NCBI GenBank assembly: GCA_028023455.1
Contig: JAQFVV010000458.1
Location: 488,735 to 552,734 of the forward strand
Origin: Epiperipatus broadwayi
Lineage: Eukaryota; Onychophora; Udeonychophora; Euonychophora; Peripatidae
Direction of reading: 5' to 3'
DNA: 64,000 nucleotides
Every line of letters begins with the position of its first letter. Within the stretch, counting starts at the first letter, position 1. This document shows, piece by piece, positions 1 through 11,090 of this stretch. Under the pieces are notes generated by a model that saw only the letters and a list, made by a program, of their open reading frames with translations, made no database searches and had not been told where the DNA came from. A program made the translations under genes and the position numbers.

Positions 1-1049
1 TCTATATGGTCCACTTGGTCCTGAATTCCTTTTATGCCTTCAATTACTGATCCTAATTTTACATCATTTGGAAGAGTCTCCATTTCACCAGAAGATATCT
101 TTTCTTCCAAATGCTTTACATTTTGACTCATGACTTCAAAAGATTTGTTATTCCCTTTCACTTCATTATTTAATCGGGAGTGCAATTGCTCAATTTTGGT
201 GTTAATGATATCAAATTCTTCTTGAATTTTGTTTTGATGTCTATCCTGTTCAGCAGATACTTCTTCCTTAAAATGTACATGATTTTGTTGTACTTCTTCA
301 TATTTAGTATCTAGTTGGCTGGTGATAGTGTGCTTGAATTCTTCCAATCTCTGTTGACACTTTACATCCTTCTCATCTATCTCTTTCCTCATTTCAAACA
401 TAGCCTGTTTCAATTCTTTATTATCTTCTTGGACACTATTTAAACCAAGAGATAATTGTTCCATATCTGCAGATAGTTTACTTTCAAATTCCTTCATTTT
501 TATATCCATATTAATGTTTAAATTACTGAAATTGGTTGTCATTTCTTCTCGTAAACTACTGCTATTGCTATCTATCTTTGCTTCTAAACTACTACTATTG
601 CTGTCTATCTTTACTTCTAAACTACTACTATTGCTGTTTATTTTAGCCATTTCTTCCCTTAAACTATTGTTCATTTCTCTCATGTCTGCCATTTCTTCCT
701 TTAAACTACTGTTATTAGTTGCCATTTCTTCTTTTAAACTACTCATTTTATTATTGATTTCCATGATCATTTGGTCTTTCATCATTTGGAGCATTTGCAC
801 AATAGCTGTCTGCTCACCTAAAGTCGGTGCTATCTCAGCTTGAGGTGGTAGTCTGATTTCATTAATAGGAGTCTCTTGAATTTGACAAACCAACTGGTTC
901 TCTTCTTGCACCTGTGAGAAGTGTTCAGTTTCATTTAGAGACCCCCCAGATGCTTGGCTACACAAAGCTTCTTTTACAACAACAGTGGTACTCATTTCTG
1001 TTTCACTATCACTATTACTATCTGATTCTGGTAAATGCTTAAGATCCAT
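1..1049 (-). CDS. Gag-like coiled-coil protein of an LTR retrotransposon (partial, runs off the window)
   Basis: An uninterrupted minus-strand frame starts at an ATG at 1049 (MDLKHLPESDS) and stays open to the window edge, about 349 residues. The first ~90 residues are acidic and Ser/Thr-rich. The rest is Met/Glu/Lys/Asn-rich and strongly heptad-like, with short direct repeats of the type SSSLEVKIDSN at about 540-680, as expected for a long coiled coil. No CCHC knuckle or protease is reached. About 550 bp upstream lie a primer-binding site and an LTR end on the same strand, so I infer the N-terminal part of a Gag that assembles into particles, probably of a Ty3/gypsy-type element. The position behind a PBS is seen; the Gag identity is inferred, since coiled coils alone are not diagnostic. 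The lack of stops suggests a young copy. Confidence 0.7.
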   Translation of the reverse strand, partial: MDLKHLPESDSNSDSETEMSTTVVVKEALCSQASGGSLNETEHFSQVQEENQLVCQIQETPINEIRLPPQAEIAPTLGEQTAIVQMLQMMKDQMIMEINNKMSSLKEEMATNNSSLKEEMADMREMNNSLREEMAKINSNSSSLEVKIDSNSSSLEAKIDSNSSSLREEMTTNFSNLNINMDIKMKEFESKLSADMEQLSLGLNSVQEDNKELKQAMFEMRKEIDEKDVKCQQRLEEFKHTITSQLDTKYEEVQQNHVHFKEEVSAEQDRHQNKIQEEFDIINTKIEQLHSRLNNEVKGNNKSFEVMSQNVKHLEEKISSGEMETLPNDVKLGSVIEGIKGIQDQVDHI

Positions 1050-1599
1050 GTTTAATAAATATTTCTTACTTCTAGTTAACATTAAATTTTTCTTTTATAA
1101 ATTTACAATATATTATTTGGTTTTATTAATACAAGTGAATATATATATACCATTGGGTTTTATACGCCATTTTTTTGCCATTTGCATTTAGTTTAGATTT
1201 CCCTTATGTATGTAACTTTTATTTCCCATTTTTTTTTTTAAAAAAAAAACCTTATCTTTTATTTTCCCAGACTCGTCTATTTTAACTATGTTTAATCAAT
1301 GATTATTTATTTAATGGTTGGTCTCGGCTCATTTCATTATTTATATCCCTCAAATTTCACTTCCCATTCTAGATAATAGTTTTTATTTGATAAAATTATT
1401 TATAATAAAAAGAAATATTAAATACACTTTTCAAAGCTGTAATTATTTGAATTAATTATATGTTAGATGTGTAAGTTTATAGAAGTTATATATATGCAAA
1501 AACGACTTAAGATAAAAAAAAAAATTTCAAACTAAAAAAAAAATTATTATTTTTTTATGAGTTCAATAGCTAGATCTCTTTGGAGACTTGATATTCATG
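1050..1599 (-). other. 5' leader of the LTR element
   Basis: AT-rich untranslated stretch between the primer-binding site and the Gag-like ATG, with homopolymer runs around 1231-1250 and 1518-1556. No other feature is visible. Confidence 0.4.
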
Positions 1600-1617
1600 C
1601 CGAAACTTTGGGCGCCA
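1600..1617 (-). other. tRNA primer-binding site of the LTR retrotransposon
   Basis: Read on the minus strand, the sequence TGGCGCCCAAAG begins at 1617, two bases after an LTR-like end GTTACA at 1620. TGG followed by GCGCC is the common start of retroelement primer-binding sites, complementary to the CCA end of a tRNA. Distance and orientation to the Gag-like frame (550 bp downstream) fit a 5' leader. I cannot name the tRNA. Confidence 0.6.
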
Positions 1618-1619
1618 GA

Positions 1620-1960
1620 TGTAACGGGCTGGAGGATTACATAAGAAATAGGGGGAACGCATCTTACTATGGTCGGACTTTGGGTCTTCAGATAGGATGC
1701 AAGTGATTACACGATGAAATACATAACCTATGATTGTACCTACTTCCAATAGACTAGCTCTACCTATTTTTATTAACCTAGATACAATTTGGGTCAGTTC
1801 ATCCAATTCTCACCCCTTTCTAGCTGCATTATACCACAGTATTCAAACTCAGTGAGTAATTGCCTGAGCTCTCTTATCAGGGAAGGAGATCACACTAATA
1901 GTAGTTATTGCACTTCTATATAAGTGATAATTAATTACCAAAAATCAATTAAGCATAAGA
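1620..1960 (-). repeat. 5' LTR (inner end clear, outer end not determined)
   Basis: The inner end is CCCGTTACA at 1620, directly before the primer-binding site. A TATA-like box (TTATATAG) lies near 1914-1924 on the minus strand and could mark the U3/R border. The outer boundary is a guess because the 3' LTR is outside the window and I see no mirrored TGTAACGGG end. The 78-codon open stretch within it is probably chance. Confidence 0.45.
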
Positions 1961-3920
1961 TATATAAAAAAAAATATGTATGTGCAGTATAAGTATATAT
2001 GTATAAAAAGCTATAATAAATGACTTAAATACGTATGTGTATTTCGTCTATCATAGTAATAATATTAATAGGTGTAAAACTAAATAAGATTATAATGTTT
2101 ATAATGGGTATGTGCATAATGAAGAACTATAAAGCTGGTGATGGATATTGAAATAATGATGAGTTAGAGACCAGATTAAAATAAATTATATAAACATTTA
2201 CTGATTGACAAATAAAAAAAAAAAATATGCAATATGAATAACACTTAAATCTGATATATATAATTTATTTTGTCAGGATGAAATTCTACCATATCGATAA
2301 CTATAATGATATTAATAAAATAAAACCCTTGCCATAAACCCAATGGTAGAAGTTCATGTACTTGACTAATTATTTACAACAACGAATATGGAAAATTATA
2401 ATATGTATATGTGATTGCGAATTTAGCTGCTAATTTAAAATGTGTATACAAACATAACAACAATAAAAAGACCTCTGTTTTCTAGATACCTCAATTGTTA
2501 TAAATCATTGATTTATAAAAGCAATACAAAAGTAAGCTTAATTAATAATAGAAAAAAAATATATCATTGTGTTTTGCTTACTATAAGATAATATTAAAAT
2601 TTCTTACCTCCTAATTTTGTCAAAAGTCAGTCAGATGGGGTGGTCAAAACTATTATTTTTTTTTATACAATTAGAGATGATGAAAATATATGTATATAAA
2701 TCTAATTTTTTCCCCCTTATTACTCTCATACAGAGTAACTCCAAAATTATACATATTAGCTTCCATTTGTAGAAACGAAAATAATACATAAAATTTACAA
2801 TAGACAAAATAATAAAACAAAAATTACAATTCTTATCCCATTATGTTAATTAAAGTTCGATAAGTCTTCTGGAAATTGTTCATTTATTAAATAACTTCCT
2901 AGGAATGGAGATGAAGTTTTGCTCCCACGAAGAATAGAAGTTTCTTGTCTGAGCCAAAAAATAATAATGTTCTCCAATTATCCTGTCTTGGATTTGTTTA
3001 GGCATTTTATTTAAAGCAAAGATGGTTTTTAAGTTTCTCCTAAATGGGCAGGTAAAATCTTTAAACTTCCATGGCTTTATCGATGACGTATTATTACCCC
3101 ATGGTAAAAACTTTTCAGCAAGCAATCATGATATAAAAATAATATATATTTATTGATTCATTTGCTGCTCAAGATTTCAATGATGATATTATTATTTATC
3201 AAAACAATTATTTATTGAATATTACTACAACGCTTAAATTTAGCTAAAATTTATCTAATCAGCAAGTAATTTAAAACTTCTTACTTTCAAATCATTTCTT
3301 TCCCTTCAAATGATTGCTTTAAAATTTCAGCTTTTGATCACTTTGATTAATATTTTAAAAAAAATATTTATATATTTGAATTCGAATATTCAGATCCATT
3401 TTGTATTCGAAAACTATTTTTTTAAACAGAAAAAAATAATAATGTTCTCTCTTAAAAAAAAAAACAGAAGACAATTATAACAATTAATCCTGTGTTTCGG
3501 TCGCATGAAGTTATTTTAAACATTTTAACCTTGACACTTCCTATTGTTTAAATGACGTAATATAAATAAATGGGATTATAACTAAAAATAATAATTTATA
3601 AATATTTTAAATTTCATTTCTACAAATCTCATCTCCACAAATGGTGCCATGTGTTTAGGTTTAAGTTTTAATTCAGTCATTGTTTTTTTTTTTTTTTTTT
3701 AAGTTTATGTGTAAGTTTCTATTTTATTTTTATAGTCATCCCCAATTATTAACATATAATACCCTTTTATTCCAGTGTTAATATACCTATCTGTTTCTCC
3801 CTAGTAATTTAATGGCTTTTATTACCTCCTTAAAAATAAAAAGATGTTTATACACATGTATATGTTGGAAAGAAAAAAAATGTTAATGTCAATTTGCTTA
3901 GCAACTTATTGGTTAAGCTA
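1961..3920. other. AT-rich gene-less stretch
   Basis: Mostly A/T runs. A minus-strand open stretch of 81 codons at 2880-3125 (ending PRKLFNK) has a fairly normal amino-acid mix but matches no family I recognise and has no neighbours to support it. It may be a decayed transposon fragment. Confidence 0.3.
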
Positions 3921-3927
3921 ATATATT

Positions 3928-3995
3928 ACAAGGCTCCAATTGGTAGAGTGTCTTAAATAACTGGATGGTGTGGCAGTTTGTAGCTCATCACTACA
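3928..3995 (+). repeat. possible degenerate tRNA-derived SINE head
   Basis: The stretch GCTCCAATTGGTAGAGTGTC resembles a tRNA box A, and GTTTGTAGCTC about 40 bases further on is a poor box B. It abuts the transposon end at about 4000. Weak; chance similarity is possible. Confidence 0.3.
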
Positions 3996-3999
3996 ATAC

Positions 4000-4252
4000 A
4001 CAAAATGTGGAAATCATGATTTTAATTTCATTATTGCATAAAATCTTACTATTATAAAGCACTGAAAATATTGAAATTACTAAGATGAAAGTCGAATTCC
4101 AATAATGTGCTATTACTTTCAATATGACGTAAGTGCACGAAATTTATTATTTAAAGTAATAGCGCATTATCAGAGTTCGACTTCCAAAGAAACATGAATC
4201 ACATAACTTCAAAATCGCATTAAATAAATCCGCGTAAAACGAGACCCAGGTG
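4000..4252 (-). mobile_element. one end of the CACCTGGGTCTC-type TA-flanked transposon
   Basis: This is an inverted copy of 42159-42412: the terminal repeat (ending GAGACCCAGGTG at 4252, followed by TA) and an internal imperfect hairpin between about 4091 and 4182 (arms starting GTCGAATTCCAATAATG and ending CATTATCAGAGTTCGAC) are shared. The opposite terminal repeat is not found near 4000, so it is a truncated copy or a shorter derivative. Confidence 0.65.
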
Positions 4253-5159
4253 TACTTAAAAAACCCATTACTGAATCTAACTTCTGGTTGGAATCTCTAT
4301 ATGTTTCTTCATAATATCTTGGTAATAGTTAAGTTGTATAATTCCATAAATAAGTAAACAAAGTCATTTCAATTCTTATCTTAATTTATTTTTTAGTATT
4401 TATTAAAATCAAGTAATCTACCCAATGTCCTAAATATTTAAGTTTAAAATTTGCATTGTTACTTCCTATTTAATTACTATTACTTTTATTTTATTCACCC
4501 CTTTTCATTGTTTTAGTGTTAGTAGGATTTTTTTTTTTTTAAATTTTAAACTTTTATTACCAATTTTATGTATTTGGATCAGAATTTTGAGAGGTACATC
4601 CTCATTATTGGCAAGTAGTGCTATATCAAGCAATTCAAAAAAATCCTTCTCCAGCACAACTCTTTTATAACAATATAGCTAAATAAATATCAGATAGAGA
4701 AGAGAAACTTTTTTTCTTATGTATATTTTCTTTAAATTTTTTTTAAAATAATAATAACAACAATAATAATTTAATTCAATTTTACTTTATTTTCTATAAC
4801 AATTGACATTGCAAAAAATATGTTTATATATTATTTGTATTATATTTTGTTATCTAGTACAACACATTTGTATATTCTTATTAATAAATAAATATTACTC
4901 TGTATTATTATTAACAATCTTGCACTATAGTAGCATTGTGATGGTTTTCATTGTTTTCCCTGTCTGTAAGCTTTCAACACTAATTTTAATATTAAACCAT
5001 TTTTATTTATCAGATTATAATAAATTTGACTTCATTTGATAAATATGTTTATTTAGAAATGAAATAAATTCTAAAAAAATAACATCTGATTTATACAAAT
5101 ATTAAAAATAATACATTCAATCAAAACAATAAATGGTTTGTCATTAATGGACTAGAGGA
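4253..5159. other. AT-rich stretch without genes
   Basis: I see only A/T-rich sequence and homopolymer runs, for example near 4529-4540 and 4733-4744. The open stretch at 4803-5039 is hydrophobic only because of its T content. Confidence 0.4.
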
Positions 5160-7640
5160 TACCTTTGATGGGCCCTCGGTTCAAGCAGGAAGCCCAAGGC
5201 TCCAAGTTCAATAGAGGTACAAGGATTTAACTACTCTGGGGTTTCAAAGCTAGACAAGATTCGGGAATTTTATTTCAAGAAATTCCAACCCCTGGGTGTC
5301 TACAATTTGCGGGAAAAAAATGTGACAAAAGACACTCCCCTTCACAAAATTACTGAAACCAGAATCCTGCTGAGACTAGAAGACTTACCGGATAGGACAT
5401 ACCCTGGCCTGCCTGGAATCCCTAAATTCCTGCTACTTCATTTACAGGAATTCACACTTCCAATAATCAAGAGAATGGTGGATTATCTTGCAGAAGACAG
5501 CAGATAAATTTCAGATATTTATCCAATAGCCATGGTAACCCTAATAAAAAAATGGGAAGCTCCACATGACTTGGAAAATCTGCGTCCTATATCAATGGTA
5601 CCCTTGATGATAAAGACCATAGAAGGACTAATAAAAGAAGACATTCAGGAATTTATCATTGGGCAATTCTCAGCTTATCAATTTGCAAAAAAAGAATGCT
5701 AGACTGCCGATGCTGTCAGTCGTTTTCGCCTCATTATAGATCAAGTTCACAGGAAAAGAATGTCCCGGCCAGTCGCAGTACAACTGGTCTTTGCTGGAGC
5801 CTTTGATTGGGTCAGGATAGATGTGCTGCTAAGTGTACTGGAGGATCTCCAAATGCCCCCAGCACACCTCCAAATGATTGAGAACCTCCTGCAAAACAGG
5901 GAGGTTTGTCTCTCATTGGATGGCAGAGTTACCCCAGGATTTAGGCCCAGTGTTTCTATTCCTCAGAGCTCGCCACTAAGAGCACTTCTCTTTGGAGCCT
6001 ATGTTAACTCATTACTGTTAAGCATCGAGGCTTCCTTCCCTGGAATTGCAATTATGTTGCTGGGAGAGAACAACAGACACATTACCTATATGGATGATGT
6101 GGTGGTGTTCCTCTCATCACAGAGTGAGTTTGCAAGGCTCAGAGAAATCCTAGATCAATTTGCGATTGACACCAGTCTGCGAATTAATGAAGGCAAATCT
6201 GCCATGTGGTCGATCCTGACAGGGAAGCAAGTCCTGAGTAGACTGAGAGTGTCCCCTCAGAAATTTCTGGGTTTCCAGTTGTCTGATCCGCAATCAGCCA
6301 TGAGAAAAAATTTGGAGATCTCACTGCTCAACAAAATTGAAAAAATGGTATCATCACTATCTAAGATATACCTATCACTGTTGGGGAAAGTCACATTACT
6401 GAACTCAGTAGTCCTTCCCAAAATCATCTACTACCTAGCTGGCTTAGCCCCCACAACGTTCATTAAAAAAGTGAAGACACAATGCAGAAGACTATGCTGG
6501 GGAGGGAAGGCTCCTGTTATTAGTCTAAAACAATTCACAGAAAACAAAACCATTAAATGGTCTGGCACTACACTCCACTAAGATATTTCAAACACAAAGA
6601 GCACACAACATAATTACCAAATTACTTCATGACAATCCAAAAATGATATGCCCACTTCCTCTAATAAAGGTCGAACCAACAGACAGGCCACCTCCCCAAA
6701 ACAAAAAACTAAGGATTCAGCAACAGATTACTTTGGTAGTGGAGAGCATAAAAACCTCTAGTACCCTATTTAATGCGAAACTCACTTACTAGGAAGTCTA
6801 CCAAGCAGTTCTTCTGGAAAGAAATAAAGCTGTCTGCTTACTCCCTATAGAAATCCCCAGATTAACAAAGATGACAAAATTTTGGAAGCTAGAACCAAAA
6901 CATGTGGACTTTTTAATAAAAATAAACTTGGGTGCACTTCCCACTGCAGCCTTCTTATGCCACCAGAGAGGATACAATATCAACCCCCTCTGCCCCTTAT
7001 GCAATAGAGATGAGGAGACAATGGACCCCATTCTTACACACTGTGAAGAATGGGAAAACTTCCGAAAAATAATTTTAAAAAGAATGGTCAAATCCAATCA
7101 GTCCCAAGTAGCACTAAAGCTGGCCTCGAAAAAAAGGAATGTTCGGAACAATAAAACTGGCAACTTTTATAAACTTTGTCATCTGGACCATTAGGTGCAA
7201 AATAACTTTTCAAAAAAAAACTGGACCAACTAGTGAAAGATCTCATGCTTAACCTTCTCAAAAATATAAAAGAAAAAGACAAGAGAACCTGTCTATCCTG
7301 ATTGGCTGATGAAACCTGGGGTCAAGTGAATTTATAACATTGAATGACATTAGTGAAAAAGACAATTGCTTAATGGATTATCTCAAGCTCATCACTGATA
7401 GCTACTAGACCACTCCAATGCCAACAAACAAAGGGCCAGATTGTAAGGACAATAAAACCACCACAGCTATTGTCTATAAGTATGATTGAAACCTGGAAGC
7501 AGAGGGGTAATGAGACAATATGGTAATAAGAATTTTAGAACTGTTATCCACCAATGTGAACTCAAATGACACCTTTTAAACATTGTAAATAACTATTCAT
7601 TGTAAATAACTAATTGTGAATAGTTTGTTTGAAATAAAAA
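5160..7640 (+). mobile_element. non-LTR retrotransposon (LINE) relic, 5'-truncated
   Basis: The segment holds the reverse transcriptase and C-terminal zinc knuckle of a LINE, followed by about 440 bp of untranslated 3' sequence with GAAATAAAAACAC near 7630. No endonuclease domain is visible upstream of 5160, so the copy is 5'-truncated or decayed. The segment is visibly less AT-rich than its flanks. No target duplication could be identified. Confidence 0.85.
5220..7194 (+). pseudogene. LINE reverse transcriptase pseudogene with CCHC tail
   Basis: One frame runs from about 5220 to 6581 with in-frame stops at 5505-5507 and 5700-5702. In it I read the finger motif DLENLRPISMVPL (about 5568-5606), the motif QFAKKEC then a stop then TADAVSRF, motif A as QLVFAGAFDW (5781-5810), a decayed motif B near 5955-5990, motif C as YMDDVVVF (6089-6112) and FLGFQL. 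The frame then shifts: 6601-7194 continues in another frame with a stop at 6790 and ends in a zinc knuckle CPLC...HC (6988-7041), typical of zf-RVT tails. In motif A the metal-binding Asp expected before FAGAFD is Val. The enzyme would have copied its RNA onto nicked DNA; this copy is dead. Confidence 0.85.
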
Positions 7641-8229
7641 CACACATTATTATATAACATGTTTCAGACAGCATTTTTATCTTCTTTAGATGATGCTACA
7701 CTAATCAGTGAAAGTTCTAGCAAGGAAATCAAACCTATACATTTAGATTTGTGAATATTGAATTTAAGATGACACTATCCAACTAGGCTCTTCTATCAAA
7801 GACAACAGCAGGTAGAAATTTCATATACTCATATACAAAGATCCTCCTGATTTATCCACTTTTTTCTAAGAGCAAGGTTAAGGAGTGGCTTCTAAACATT
7901 ATGAATTATCACACTACATTGACTTATGAAATTATTTGCCAGTCATGGAGCAGTTTTTTTATCTAATTTCCTTTTTGATTAATATTTTCACTATTTCCCA
8001 GTAAAACATACGTTCATTGGTACATGGTATTCTGCCACTATTTTTTCTTTTTCAAATCAACAGTTTGTGTTCTTTTCTTTTACCATTAACATAAACTTTC
8101 AGGCAGATATTGATATAAGTAAGGTTTTAAAAAAAAAGTGAATGCACAATATAAAAAAGTCATATAAAGAATAAAAGAAATTTTTTTATAAAACAAACAA
8201 TTATAATGGTCAGGGTGTGGTGATCAATT
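7641..8229. other. gene-less stretch
   Basis: AT-rich sequence downstream of the LINE; I see no repeat or coding signal. Confidence 0.35.
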
Positions 8230-8244
8230 AGACTTACCATATCT

Positions 8245-8375
8245 TCCATACAGGGCGCCACTAGGACATTTGAACCTAGAAAATTTATAGAGTAGGCAGA
8301 TACGTGCTGTTAAAAATCCAACTTTTCTTTTATTGACCGTTTGCCATTGCCACTAGCTCAAGGAGACGCAGAAAC
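8245..8375. repeat. dispersed repeat shared with 30.99-31.16 kb (inverted)
   Basis: The pieces ACAGGGCGCCACTAGGACAT, TTTGAACCTAGAAAATTTAT, GTAGGCAGATACGT and CACTAGCTCA recur, inverted and in matching order, near 31160 down to 31020 in the 2.2-kb LTR-like insertion. The match is imperfect. Both places look less AT-rich than their surroundings. Confidence 0.55.
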
Positions 8376-10320
8376 TTAATATAACTTAAAATATATTAAT
8401 ATTTAATAAAATAAGCCACTTCCAGTAATAACACACACAAAAAAATTTATTAACAAACATATATAATATTTATATTTAAAATAGAGGAATAAAATTTATA
8501 TTTAGATTTTAACACATTTAAATTACTATTTTAAATAGACTGCACAGATAGACATTTTAATATTTTACTTTAGCATGTTGGGTATAGATAGGCTACATAG
8601 AGTCCACAGTTAATAACCTTTCAAAACAAATCATTCAATCTCAGACTAAAAGTTCGTAGCCAAACCAACGCTTGCTTCCAGATATATAGTCGCAACCAAT
8701 GTAATATGAAGATGCTAGCATAAAATCACACTGACAGGAATGTGCATCTGACAGCGTTATATTATTTGAAGGACATGATCCTCATCCAGTACAGGAATGT
8801 GCATCTGTCTGGTGAAGCAATCATGTATATAAATTAATTAAAGAGTGCTACGTATGGGGAAGAGCGGTCTTTCTGCCGACTTATAAATCCCTGTCCATAG
8901 AGCTAAAAGGGGTTAATGGCGCAGGAAATATGTCTGCGACCATTTCAACGATATGACTGCCTCTTTGGGGTCATGCATTCAGTTGGGCACGTTGCCCTGT
9001 ATGCTAAACACGCTTCACATTACATTGATATAAACACCCATATATCCCTCCACAAGCATCGTCCTAACTACGAAACAAATAGCCTGAAATTAACCCTTTA
9101 AAATAAATGAATTTAAACATAGTTATTAATTTTTATTCATGCAGCTATCTATACCCAACTTTAATTTGATACATTTTAATTAGCACTTAACACACACACA
9201 CAAAAAAAGAAATGAAAATGATTGCTTAAACAGATGCATAAAAAAATTACTGATAATTGATTTTGAATTCTTTAGGCCAGATAATAGTTCTTATTTTCAG
9301 CTATTAATTGAAAATTTAGGAAAAGTTCCTATTAGATAAACACAAGAGTTCATACTTTACGGATTGAGCAGATTTAGAAGTCCATTTTCGTGATCACTTT
9401 CATAGATTGTTTGTCCTTCTTTGAAACGAAACCGCTACTTGCCATGCATTTGGTCAGGAACTGTCATCCAGAGGCCTCAGCTGGTTGTCTGGAAAATTAA
9501 ATTTATTGCAGACTTCTATACCATGAAAATCTGCAATATAGCTTGTTATAACGGTATATTCATAGTCAGCTCTAAGATCCCAATTATAATAATCATTTGG
9601 CTTTTATATTTTTATTAGCCTCTTATCATCAAATCTTTGGATTCAAAAAGCAAGATGTCACTAATCTCTCGTGTTTCATTTATGGTCCGTGCTGTCATTT
9701 CGTGCTTGCATTGGTCATTTAATTTCTTTTTATTCTCTTATCTGACCATTTAATTATTCGAGTGCCCCAAGGGCTAGTGTGCTTTAGAATAATCATTTAA
9801 TTAATAAAACAATCATTTCCATTTTCTAAGATTATAGAAATCAATACTATTTCTATTTTCAAAAATATTAAACCTTTACATCTTTACTTTTTTTACAAAA
9901 AAATACTTTCAAATACTTTTATTTTTAAAATAGTTTTTAATGTTTCCCATCTGTGCAATATATATATACGTTAAACAACTTTTAATTTTCAGTTTTTAAG
10001 TTAAGTTTTTTCTTTTTAATAAATCAATTGTTATTTACGATCTTTTTATTTTCATTTTAAAATAATGTAACAGCATTTTATATACCATTACACAATATAT
10101 AAATTTATTATTGAATATAACAACACTATTCACTCATAATCATTATTAGTGAATTACAAATAAATATGGCCTTTCCAATTCTAAGAAAAAAAGATTTAAA
10201 AAATTAAACTAGAAATAAGTTTTGTGAAGATAATACAAACAAATCATATAAAATAAGTTGATCAATTTTTCTGTTCATTTGATATTTTGCAGGGAAATCA
10301 TTGACCATATCTTTCTGAAA
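8376..10320. other. AT-rich gene-less stretch with a short direct repeat
   Basis: Mostly A/T-rich. The 17-base word ACAGGAATGTGCATCTG occurs twice, near 8733 and 8791, about 58 bases apart, suggesting a small tandem duplication. Short open stretches at 8916-9101 and 9421-9618 match nothing I know. Confidence 0.35.
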
Positions 10321-10434
10321 TAACAAGGCAAAACTCTCCATATAGTAGTGCCAGCCTGTGCCAACCAGAATAATCAATGGATGCCAGAAGGCTTGTGCAT
10401 AAAATCCCTATCTAATGCCTACTCATCCTATTTT

Positions 10435-10476
10435 CCCAGACTAGTTTTTGGCTTGTAGCCTTCATCAGTGAGGAGC
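10435..10476 (-). ncRNA. hammerhead-ribozyme-like motif, copy 1
   Basis: On the minus strand CTGATGA is followed by the small hairpin GGCT-ACA-AGCC, then AAAAAC (one change from GAAAC), then ACTAGTC. The bases before CTGATGA (CTCA) can pair with those after the C of AGTC (TGGG). The A12-type change from G to A would impair a real ribozyme. Probably a relic. Confidence 0.4.
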
Positions 10477-10882
10477 TTTGGATCTGAGAGCACTGCACCT
10501 AGATCTTAGGATCTAGTGCAACCCTCCAGCAGCCACCTTTTATCTCTACTTAACTACAAAACTATGAGAATGAAATTGACAACACTAATATTTTCAATCT
10601 AAGCTCAATAGCTTATTTAGACATATGGGTCTGAACTCAGTTCAGCACTCATACATTTTGGTGTCTTTGGCTCTTTAACAATCATAACCACCACTATCAT
10701 ATTAGGCAGGATTGGTGTTAAACCACTAAACATCACATGATCACCATCTCATACTAGCACATAATTGTTATTAAACAAGGCAAAACTCTCCATACAGTAA
10801 TGCCGCCCTGTGCCAACCAGATTAATCAATGGTTGCCAGAAGGCTTATGCATAAAATTCCTATCTTGTGCTCTCAGATCCAA

Positions 10883-10927
10883 AGCCTCACTGATGAAGGC
10901 CACAAGCCAGAAACTAGTCTGTGGATA
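10883..10927 (+). ncRNA. hammerhead-ribozyme-like motif, copy 2
   Basis: CTGATGA at 10890-10896, stem II GGC-CACAA-GCC, GAAAC at 10910-10914, palindromic ACTAGT at 10913-10918 and the C at 10919 where cleavage would fall. Stem I can form from the flanking CCTCA and TGTGG with one mismatch. The pair normally next to the core (10.1-11.1) is A-A here. Confidence 0.45.
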
Positions 10928-11090
10928 TTGGATGAGTAGGCACTAGATAGGGATTTTATGCACAAGCCTTCTGGCATCCATTAATTACTCTGGTTGGCAC
11001 AGGGTGGCACTACTGTATAAAGTTTTGCCTTGTTTAATAACAATTATGTGCTAGTATAAGAGATGGTGATCATGTGATGTTTAGGGGCTT

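Larger units (their letters stand above)
10322..11090. mobile_element. foldback element with hammerhead-like motifs, composite copy (family FB-H)
   Basis: The terminal repeat reads AGGCAAAACTCTCCATA followed by GTAGTGCCA-like sequence at 10326, again at 10779, and inverted at about 11006-11034 (GGCACTACTGTATAAAG, then TTTTGCCTTG). Between about 10722 and 11087 the DNA is a near-palindrome with arms of roughly 150 bp and a loop of roughly 75 bp. The whole looks like one element (10322 onward) carrying a second, more compact copy. Hammerhead-like cores lie on the minus strand at 10435-10476 and the plus strand at 10883-10927. No coding sequence; a non-autonomous element. Confidence 0.8.

Noticed and set aside
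514-843. Plus-strand open stretch rich in Leu, Lys and Ser
   Set aside because: It is the complement of the Gag-like coiled-coil frame; its LLLLL repeats arise from the reverse reading of the SSSLE repeats.
6798-7282. Minus-strand open stretches opposite the LINE zinc knuckle
   Set aside because: They overlap the plus-strand zinc-knuckle frame, which has the family motif; the minus readings have none.
10322-11090. CRISPR-like repeats
   Set aside because: The repeats are long inverted arms, not short regularly spaced direct repeats, and the DNA is eukaryotic.
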